The notes under the pieces are model-generated. The model was not told the DNA's origin and made no database searches. It saw nothing but the letters and a program-made list of their open reading frames with translations. From Alphaproteobacteria bacterium UBA6347 (GTDB taxonomy: Bacteria; Pseudomonadota; Alphaproteobacteria; CAAGCB01; CAG-977), in contig DJRZ01000072.1 of assembly GCA_002440235.1 (NCBI GenBank), forward strand, positions 1 through 10,883: a stretch of DNA of 10,883 nt, in the 5' to 3' direction. Every line of letters starts with the position of its first letter. The first letter of the stretch is position 1. Below, in pieces: positions 1 through 10,883 of this stretch. A program made the translations under genes and the position numbers.

Positions 1-22
1 CGTCTCCAAAATCATTGAGTAA
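1..22 (+). CDS. tuf: 3' end of elongation factor Tu (partial)
   Basis: Read from base 2, the first codons give V-S-K-I-I-E followed by TAA at 20-22; base 1 is the last base of a preceding codon. Alphaproteobacterial EF-Tu proteins, as I recall them, end in a similar GVV(S/A)KIIE-type tail, and tuf commonly lies directly upstream of tRNA-Trp and secE. EF-Tu carries aminoacyl-tRNA to the ribosome as a GTP complex. Only six residues are visible, so the call rests on this short tail, the stop and the position, and the rest of the gene lies outside the window. The hairpins right after the stop fit the end of a strongly expressed gene. Confidence 0.7.
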
Positions 23-23
23 T

Positions 24-47
24 AATTTGAAATTTTTCAAATTTTTT
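24..47 (+). terminator. AT-rich stem-loop directly after tuf
   Basis: AATTTGAA (24-31) pairs perfectly with TTCAAATT (36-43) around a four-base loop, and four more T follow at 44-47. The stem has only one G-C pair, so it is weak as a terminator on its own. It begins two bases after the tuf stop and may be a 3'-end stabiliser or the first half of a double terminator with the stronger hairpin at 60-93. It could also be chance symmetry in AT-rich spacer. Confidence 0.35.
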
Positions 48-59
48 CCTTGATTTTTT

Positions 60-97
60 CGAAAGGGGTGGGTAGTTTAGCTCATCCCTTTCGTTTT
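60..97 (+). terminator. Rho-independent terminator between tuf and tRNA-Trp
   Basis: Bases 60-72 pair with 81-93 in a 13-bp stem with two G-T wobbles and an eight-base loop (73-80). The outer part is CGAAAGGG/CCCTTTCG, followed by TTTT at 94-97. This is the classic form of an intrinsic terminator reading on the + strand and would end the tuf transcript. It leaves only 26 bases before the tRNA. Transcription of the downstream genes must therefore come from partial read-through or from a promoter that overlaps the hairpin. Confidence 0.75.
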
Positions 98-123
98 GGT
101 TAAGGGATCTGTGAAAGCGGTTT

Positions 124-199
124 AGGGGTATAGCTCAATTGGTAGAGCACCGGTCTCCAAAACCGGGGGTTGCGGGTTCGATTCCTGCTGCCCCTGCCA
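124..199 (+). tRNA. trpT: tRNA-Trp (anticodon CCA)
   Basis: The 76-base cloverleaf is complete. The acceptor AGGGGTA (124-130) pairs with TGCCCCT (189-195) with one G-T wobble. The anticodon stem CCGGT/ACCGG (150-154/162-166) encloses loop CTCCAAA, giving anticodon CCA at 157-159. The T arm is GCGGG/CCTGC around TTCGATT. The discriminator base is G196 and the terminal CCA (197-199) is encoded. The sequence closely resembles E. coli tRNA-Trp. It reads UGG, matching the standard use of TGA as a stop (nusG ends in TGA). It lies 25 bases before secE and is probably cut out of the same transcript by RNase P and 3' nucleases. Confidence 0.97.
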
Positions 200-224
200 A
201 CCGCCCTAGTTAGGAATTTCATTT

Positions 225-422
225 ATGGCTAATGTTCATCCCGTCTTGTTTTTACGCCAGGTCCGGCAGGAAGTCGGCAAGGTCGTTTGGCCGACGCGCA
301 AAGAAACGATGATGTCCACGCTGATGGTCGTCTTGTTCACGGTATGTGCGACGCTGTTCTTTTTTGTTGTCGATCAGGTCATCGCTTGGGTGATGAAACT
401 GATCTTGGGTTTGGGAGGTTAG
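225..422 (+). CDS. secE: Preprotein translocase subunit SecE
   Basis: SecE clamps SecY in the SecYEG channel of the inner membrane. At 65 residues this is the short, single-span form usual in most bacteria, unlike the three-span E. coli protein. It has the conserved amphipathic stretch with the V-W-P-T-R motif (residues 21-25) followed by one hydrophobic membrane segment at about 31-50. The start has AGGA at 212-215, nine bases upstream, and this site would remain in the short leader left after removal of the tRNA. The stop lies 3 bases before nusG, the usual secE-nusG pairing. Codon 10 is TTA (252-254), the only TTA codon in any gene of this window. Confidence 0.96.
   Translation: MANVHPVLFLRQVRQEVGKVVWPTRKETMMSTLMVVLFTVCATLFFFVVDQVIAWVMKLILGLGG
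414..419 (+). promoter_or_regulatory. Shine-Dalgarno site of nusG inside the end of secE
   Basis: GGAGGT, a near-perfect anti-16S match, lies in the last secE codons (Gly-Gly) and ends six bases before the nusG ATG at 426. The site fixes the nusG start and means ribosomes finishing secE pass over the nusG initiation region, which favours coupled translation. Confidence 0.8.
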
Positions 423-425
423 GCT

Positions 426-956
426 ATGGCCGCCCGTTGGTATGTTTTGCACGTTTATTCCGGCTTTGAAAAGCAGGTTGCTAAATCGATTCAGGAATTC
501 GCGACCCAAAAGGGTATGACGGATATGTTTGAACAGGTTTTGGTTCCGACCGAAGAAGTCGTCGAAGTGCGCCGCGGTTCCAAGGTTAATTCGGAACGCA
601 AGTTTTTCCCCGGCTATGTTCTGGTGAAAATGGTGATGACGGACGAAACGTGGCATTTGGTTAAAAACACCCCGAAGGTGACGGGATTTTTGGGCGCGCG
701 CGAAAAGCCGACTCCGATTACGGAAGCCGAAGCCCAGCGCATTCTGCATCAGGTTACCGAAGGCGTCGAACGTCCCAAAAACTCCGTTTCCTACGATGTC
801 GGCGAACAGGTTCGCGTCATTGACGGTCCGTTTGCCTCTTTCGTCGGCTTTGTCGAAGAAACCGACGAGGAAAAAGCCCGCTTGAAGGTTTCCGTTTCGA
901 TTTTTGGTCGGTCGACCCCCGTCGAACTGGAATACTCGCAGGTCGAAAAAGTTTGA
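426..956 (+). CDS. nusG: Transcription termination/antitermination factor NusG
   Basis: NusG binds the clamp of RNA polymerase to suppress pausing, and contacts Rho or ribosomal protein S10 through its C-terminal domain. The protein has 176 residues, the normal size. The N-terminal NGN domain begins with W-Y-V-L-H (5-9) and carries the signature F-F-P-G-Y-V-L-V (60-67). The C-terminal KOW domain spans about 125-176, with G-E-Q-V-R-V-I-D-G-P-F-A (126-137). The start is set by the site at 414-419. It is followed by a 121-base non-coding leader before rplK. In E. coli rplK has its own promoter, and the gap here would allow the same. Confidence 0.98.
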   Translation: MAARWYVLHVYSGFEKQVAKSIQEFATQKGMTDMFEQVLVPTEEVVEVRRGSKVNSERKFFPGYVLVKMVMTDETWHLVKNTPKVTGFLGAREKPTPITEAEAQRILHQVTEGVERPKNSVSYDVGEQVRVIDGPFASFVGFVEETDEEKARLKVSVSIFGRSTPVELEYSQVEKV

Positions 957-1077
957 CACAGTTAGGGCGCCGTTTCGGACAGCGATTCGTTCCGGGCGGC
1001 GTCTTTGCGGCAGATAAGCCATTTATCGCACCGCAAGCCTAAAACGAATCGATAGTAAATTTTTTAGAGGTAAAACA
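957..1077 (+). promoter_or_regulatory. Leader of rplK-rplA with two stem-loops (candidate L1 autoregulatory site)
   Basis: No gene is visible here. The first hairpin pairs CGCCG (968-972) with CGGCG (997-1001) and, further in, CGGA (976-979) with TCCG (991-994). The second pairs TTGCGG (1005-1010) with CCGCAA (1031-1036), then, across an asymmetric 2x3 internal loop, GATAA (1013-1017) with TTATC (1023-1027). Neither is followed by a T run, so they are not terminators. In E. coli, L1 represses its own operon by binding the leader before rplK, at a structure that mimics its 23S rRNA site and has an asymmetric internal loop. The second hairpin is the better-placed candidate. That assignment is inference from position and shape. 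A ribosome site AGAGG is at 1066-1070. Confidence 0.45.
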
Positions 1078-1506
1078 ATGGCAAAGAAAATTGTCGGGTT
1101 TATCAAATTGCAAATCCCGGCCGGTAAAGCTAATCCTTCTCCTCCCGTCGGTCCCGCTTTGGGTCAGCGCGGTTTGAATATCATGGAATTCTGCAAGGCG
1201 TTCAACGCCGCCACGCAGAAAATGGAACCGGGCATGCCGATTCCCGTCGTGATCACCGCCTACGCCGACCGCACGTTCTCTTTCATCACGAAGATGCCGC
1301 CCGTCAGCTACTTCATCATCAAGGCTTCCGGTCTGCCCAAAGGTTCGAAAGAACCCGGACGCACCAAAGTCGGCAAAATCACCAAGGCGCAAGTCCGTGA
1401 AATCGCCGAGCAGAAGATGCCGGATTTGAACTGCTCGACGGTCGAGTCCGCTATGAACATGGTTATGGGGCAGGCTCGCTCCATGGGTATCGAAGTCGTG
1501 GAGTAA
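1078..1506 (+). CDS. rplK: 50S ribosomal protein L11
   Basis: L11 lies at the base of the ribosomal stalk, binds the 23S rRNA GTPase-associated region, and affects EF-G turnover and the RelA stringent response. The 142 residues are full length. The N-terminal domain has the proline-rich [13 protein letters not shown] (20-32), the face that contributes to thiostrepton binding. The C-terminal RNA-binding domain carries the [11 protein letters not shown] stretch and an alanine/glutamate-rich helix. AGAGG at 1066-1070 lies seven bases upstream of the ATG. The gene ends six bases before rplA and is in the same frame; the two form the usual L11-L1 pair. Confidence 0.98.
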   Translation: MAKKIVGFIKLQIPAGKANPSPPVGPALGQRGLNIMEFCKAFNAATQKMEPGMPIPVVITAYADRTFSFITKMPPVSYFIIKASGLPKGSKEPGRTKVGKITKAQVREIAEQKMPDLNCSTVESAMNMVMGQARSMGIEVVE

Positions 1507-1512
1507 CGGGTA

Positions 1513-2223
1513 ATGGCTAAATTGGGTAAGCGCTTGGCGGGTGCGTACAAAACCGTCGACAATATGAAAGCTTATGATCTGGACGAAGCCATTGCCGTTT
1601 TGAAAGCGGCGCCCAAAGCGAAATTTGACGAAACCGTCGAAATCGTCATGGGGCTGAACGTCGACCCGCGTCAGGCGGATCAGATGATTCGCGGCGTTGT
1701 CGGTCTGCCCAACGGAACGGGCAAAACCGTTCGCGTTGCCGTCTTCGCAAAAGGCGCGAAAGCCGAAGAAGCGAAGAAAGCGGGCGCCGATGTCGTCGGT
1801 GCCGAAGATCTGATGGAAACCGTTCTGAAAGGAACGATTGAATTCGATCGTTGCATCGCCACGCCGGACATGATGGGCGTCGTCGGTCGTCTGGGTAAAA
1901 TCCTGGGACCCCGCGGCTTGATGCCGAACCCCAAACTGGGCACGGTGACGATGGACGTCGCCGGCGCGGTCAAGGCGGTTAAAGCCGGTCAGGTCGAATA
2001 CCGCGTCGAAGCCGCCGGTCAGATTCACGCCGGCGTCGGCAAGATCAGCTTTACCGAAGCGCAGATCAAGGAAAACATCTTGACGTTCGCTCAGGCTGTT
2101 CTGAAAGCCAAGCCCGCCAGCGTCAAGGGGACCTATCTGAAACGCGTCGGACTGAGCACGACTCAGGGCGTCGGCGTCAAAGTTTCCGTTTCCAACGTCG
2201 CTACGCTGGCGAGCGGAAAGTAA
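1513..2223 (+). CDS. rplA: 50S ribosomal protein L1
   Basis: L1 forms the mobile stalk at the ribosomal E site, helping to release deacylated tRNA. In many bacteria it also represses translation of its own L11-L1 mRNA. The protein has 236 residues, the usual length, with the family signature [12 protein letters not shown] at residues 132-143. The N- and C-terminal parts form domain I and the middle forms domain II. The ribosome site is probably GGAG at 1500-1503 inside the last rplK codons, nine bases before the ATG, so the two cistrons are likely translationally coupled. A stable hairpin follows about 30 bases after the stop. Confidence 0.98.
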   Translation: MAKLGKRLAGAYKTVDNMKAYDLDEAIAVLKAAPKAKFDETVEIVMGLNVDPRQADQMIRGVVGLPNGTGKTVRVAVFAKGAKAEEAKKAGADVVGAEDLMETVLKGTIEFDRCIATPDMMGVVGRLGKILGPRGLMPNPKLGTVTMDVAGAVKAVKAGQVEYRVEAAGQIHAGVGKISFTEAQIKENILTFAQAVLKAKPASVKGTYLKRVGLSTTQGVGVKVSVSNVATLASGK

Positions 2224-2252
2224 TAAAAGAATTCCGGTCGGAAACGATCGGG

Positions 2253-2285
2253 CAGGGGGAAAACCGGTTTTCCGGCTTTCCCTTT
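2253..2285 (+). terminator. Strong stem-loop after rplA, possible weak terminator or attenuator
   Basis: GGGAAA (2257-2262) pairs with TTTCCC (2277-2282). After a single A-C mismatch, CCGG (2264-2267) pairs with CCGG (2272-2275) around a TTTT loop, giving ten pairs plus wobble extension outward. Only three T follow (2283-2285), so termination would be partial at best. It separates the L11-L1 pair from the L10-L7/L12 leader and may lower read-through or protect the 3' end of the upstream message. Confidence 0.45.
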
Positions 2286-2378
2286 CACCTGTCCAAGACC
2301 GCAGGTGCGGAATCGCGTCAAACGATGCCGTTTAAAGGAAATCCAACCGCCTGCATAGACAGAGGTGCAAGTTTTTTA
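2286..2378 (+). promoter_or_regulatory. Candidate L10 leader (L10-L12 autoregulatory mRNA element)
   Basis: An outer helix CAC-CTGTC (2286-2293) pairs with GACAG-GTG (2358-2362 and 2365-2367) with a two-base AG bulge. An inner helix GCAGGTG (2301-2307) pairs with CGCCTGC (2348-2354, with a G-T wobble). Between them is an internal loop, CAAGACC on one side and ATA on the other. A small AAACG/CGTTT hairpin (2320-2333) sits in the apical region. The CCAAGACCGCAGG ... GCCTGCATAGACAG pattern is what I recall of L10 leaders (Rfam L10_leader), where the L10-L7/L12 complex binds its own message and shuts down translation. A T6 run (2372-2377) follows a few bases after the helix. Pairing is seen directly; the family match is from memory. 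Confidence 0.65.
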
Positions 2379-2428
2379 GCCGCTCCGATGGAATGGTTTA
2401 TGGCTTGAGCTTTTGGACAGGATTCGGC

Positions 2429-2452
2429 TTTCGGCATGGTGCCGGAAGTTTT
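2429..2452 (+). promoter_or_regulatory. Stem-loop with T tract in the rplJ leader
   Basis: TTTCGGCA (2429-2436) pairs with TGCCGGAA (2440-2447), eight pairs with one wobble and a three-base loop, followed by G and TTTT (2449-2452). This resembles a small intrinsic terminator located between the L10 element and the rplJ start, so it could act as an attenuator. Whether it forms in competition with another structure cannot be judged by eye. Confidence 0.4.
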
Positions 2453-2460
2453 GAAATGAA

Positions 2461-2490
2461 CTTTCGTCCGCAAAATACCGCGGACGGAGG
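2461..2490 (+). promoter_or_regulatory. Stem-loop just upstream of the rplJ ribosome site
   Basis: CGTCCGC (2465-2471) pairs perfectly with GCGGACG (2480-2486) around an eight-base loop, and four more pairs (two wobbles) extend it to 2461/2490. The helix ends eight bases before the GAGG ribosome site at 2498-2501. It is well placed to hold the initiation region open or, with the upstream L10 element, to pass on a translational signal. Confidence 0.45.
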
Positions 2491-2497
2491 GAATGAA

Positions 2498-2501
2498 GAG
2501 G
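2498..2501 (+). promoter_or_regulatory. Ribosome binding site that fixes the GTG start of rplJ
   Basis: GAGG lies eight bases before the GTG at 2510. The in-frame ATG codons at 2393 and 2456 would add residues foreign to L10. The spacing here supports the GTG. Confidence 0.75.
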
Positions 2502-2509
2502 ATACAAAA

Positions 2510-2998
2510 GTGAAACGTGAACAAAAAGCTGAATTGCGTTCCCTGATGAACGAGGATTTCAGCAACGCCGGACTGGTTGTCGTTACCCATTACACGGGGT
2601 TGACGGTCGCCGAAATGTCGGCTTTGCGTGATGCCGTTCGCAAAGAGGACGCAAAGTTTCGCGTGACAAAGAACCGTATTACTCGTCTTGCTCTTGCTGG
2701 AACACAGTATGAACAGTTGGCGGACCTGATGGTCGGTCCCACGGCGGTTTCCTATTCCGTCGATCCGATCGCCGCCGCCAGAGCCGTTGTGGCTTTCGCC
2801 AAAAAGAATGACAAACTGGTTATTCGCGGCGGGATCATGGAAGGCAAAGTGTTGTCCGTCGCCGAAGTCACGGCGCTGGGCGAACTGCCGTCCCTGGATC
2901 AGCTGCGCGGCAAACTGGTTGGTCTGTTGCAGGCGCCCGGGGCTCAGATTGCTCGTGTTTTGAAGGCTTATGCCGACAAAGAAGAGCAGGCTGCGTAA
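2510..2998 (+). CDS. rplJ: 50S ribosomal protein L10 (GTG start)
   Basis: L10 anchors the L7/L12 dimers to the 23S rRNA to form the ribosomal stalk and, bound to L7/L12, represses its own mRNA. With the GTG start the protein has 162 residues, near the family length, and begins (V/M)-K-R-E-Q-K-A-E-L, the normal L10 N-terminus. The conserved V-V-V-T-H-Y-T-G-L is at 23-31 and F-R-V-T-K-N-R at 50-56. The C-terminal helix (about 134-160) that binds L7/L12 is present. The frame is open further upstream, to an ATG at 2393, but that stretch encodes nothing L10-like and lies in the leader hairpins. The gene is followed after 87 bases by rplL, its stalk partner. Confidence 0.96.
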   Translation: MKREQKAELRSLMNEDFSNAGLVVVTHYTGLTVAEMSALRDAVRKEDAKFRVTKNRITRLALAGTQYEQLADLMVGPTAVSYSVDPIAAARAVVAFAKKNDKLVIRGGIMEGKVLSVAEVTALGELPSLDQLRGKLVGLLQAPGAQIARVLKAYADKEEQAA

Positions 2999-3011
2999 TC
3001 GTCTTGTCATG

Positions 3012-3053
3012 GGGGAATGTTTCCCCGCTAAGAAAATCGGCACGTGACGTGCC
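3012..3053 (+). promoter_or_regulatory. Two tight stem-loops between rplJ and rplL
   Basis: GGGGAA (3012-3017) pairs with TTCCCC (3021-3026) around TGT, and GGCACG (3039-3044) pairs with CGTGCC (3048-3053) around TGA. Neither is followed by a T tract; an A-rich stretch leads to the rplL ribosome site GGAG (3073-3076). L7/L12 is needed in several copies per L10, so structures here may isolate the rplL start from upstream translation or stabilise the downstream message. The pairing is clear; the role is inference. Confidence 0.5.
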
Positions 3054-3085
3054 AAAACAAAAACTATTAAACGGAGTTAAATAAA

Positions 3086-3451
3086 ATGGCTGATCTCGCC
3101 AAAATCGTTGAAGAATTGTCCGCCTTGACAGTGTTGGAAGCTGCCGAACTGTCCAAAATGCTGGAAGAAAAATGGGGCGTTTCCGCCGCGGCTCCCGTCG
3201 CTGTCGCCGCCGCCGGCGCTGCCGCTCCCGCGGAAGAAAAGACCGAATTTGATGTCGTTCTGGTTGAAGCCGGCGCGAACAAAATCAACGTCATTAAAGA
3301 AGTCCGCGCTATTACCGGCTTGGGTCTGAAAGAAGCGAAAGACCTGGTCGAAGGCGCTCCGAAGACCGTCAAAGAAGGTGCGAACAAAGAAGACGCCGAA
3401 AAATTCAAGAAACAGCTGGAAGCTGCCGGCGCCAAGGTTGAAGTCAAGTAA
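3086..3451 (+). CDS. rplL: 50S ribosomal protein L7/L12
   Basis: L7/L12 forms the flexible stalk dimers that recruit and stimulate the translational GTPases (IF2, EF-Tu, EF-G, RF3). The protein has 121 residues, as expected. The N-terminal dimerisation helices (about 1-31) bind L10. A mobile hinge very rich in alanine, proline and glycine covers about 33-50. The globular C-terminal domain runs from 51 to 121, with the factor-binding K-I-N-V-I-K-E-V-R and [12 protein letters not shown] segments. The ribosome site GGAG (3073-3076) is nine bases upstream of the ATG. Confidence 0.98.
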   Translation: MADLAKIVEELSALTVLEAAELSKMLEEKWGVSAAAPVAVAAAGAAAPAEEKTEFDVVLVEAGANKINVIKEVRAITGLGLKEAKDLVEGAPKTVKEGANKEDAEKFKKQLEAAGAKVEVK

Positions 3452-3474
3452 TTTGGCTATCGCCGCTTGATTTT

Positions 3475-3519
3475 AGGGATCGGACGACAGGGGATTAGTG
3501 TCCTTTTCGTCCGGTCCTT
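3475..3519 (+). promoter_or_regulatory. Long stem-loop between rplL and rpoB (candidate attenuator or RNase III site)
   Basis: GGATCGGACGA (3477-3487) pairs with TCGTCCGGTCC (3507-3517), eleven pairs with one wobble, extendable by an A-T and a G-T pair to 3475/3519. AGG (3489-3491) pairs with CCT (3502-3504) further in. Only two T follow, so it is not a full intrinsic terminator. In E. coli the rplL-rpoB gap holds a partial terminator and an RNase III site that lower polymerase gene expression relative to the ribosomal proteins. This hairpin is in the same place. The remaining spacer to 3604 shows no convincing promoter. Confidence 0.55.
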
Positions 3520-3604
3520 GAAGTCGTCTTGTACAGTCTCCGGCGTCTTGGGACTTTAAACTTTAAGGCGTTAAGAATTTTTTCTTTACAGATGGGGAGC
3601 TGAA

Positions 3605-10883
<7,279 letters not shown>

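Noticed and set aside
953..958. Perfect TTGACA overlapping the nusG stop, as a -35 box for rplK
   Set aside because: No TATAAT-like hexamer lies 16-18 bases downstream (the region is GC-rich and within a hairpin), so a promoter is not supported.
2393..2509. In-frame N-terminal extension of rplJ or a leader peptide
   Set aside because: No L10 similarity and no good ribosome site for 2393. The stretch is occupied by RNA hairpins, and the GTG at 2510 has a clear ribosome site.
3561..3585. CTTTAA/TTAAG inverted repeat followed by T6 before rpoB, as a terminator
   Set aside because: The stem is five A-T-rich pairs with a bulge, too weak for an intrinsic terminator.

Overview
The window is the core transcription and translation locus of an alphaproteobacterium: tuf (last codons only), tRNA-Trp(CCA), secE, nusG, rplK, rplA, rplJ, rplL, rpoB and the first three quarters of rpoC, all on the + strand. 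Gene order alone fits most bacteria. The alphaproteobacterial assignment rests on the proteins as I recall the families: the RpoB start ([13 protein letters not shown]), the long runs around its rifampicin region, the RpoC start (MNELMKVF) and an EF-Tu tail ending VSKIIE. I cannot name a genus. No mobile element, CRISPR array, prophage or defence gene is visible.

Layout: positions 1-22 are the tuf tail. Positions 24-97 hold two hairpins, the second a good intrinsic terminator. tRNA-Trp is at 124-199, with its CCA end encoded. secE (225-422) and nusG (426-956) are 3 bases apart, and the nusG ribosome binding site lies in the last codons of secE. A 121-base leader with two hairpins precedes rplK (1078-1506) and rplA (1513-2223). 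A 286-base leader follows; it appears to hold the L10(L12)4-binding mRNA element and further hairpins. rplJ (GTG start, 2510-2998) and rplL (3086-3451) are separated by two tight hairpins. A long stem-loop lies between rplL and rpoB (3605-7789). rpoC begins at 7819 and runs off the window.

The genes form a functional set. EF-Tu, L11, L1, L10 and L7/L12 serve the translating ribosome (L10, L7/L12 and L11 form the GTPase-associated stalk and base). SecE is part of the protein-export channel. NusG links RNA polymerase to Rho or to the ribosome. RpoB and RpoC form the polymerase active centre. The hairpins sit where expression levels have to diverge: after tuf, before each ribosomal protein pair, between L10 and L7/L12 (needed in several copies per L10), and before the polymerase genes, which are made at lower levels than ribosomal proteins.

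This is a conserved housekeeping region and I see no new system in it. The points most worth a second look are the untranslated RNA structures, two charged insertions (about 26 residues in the beta lobe of RpoB and about 46 in RpoC just after the catalytic barrel), and the near-complete absence of the codons TTA, CTA and TCA, which also explains antisense open frames of more than 1,400 codons.
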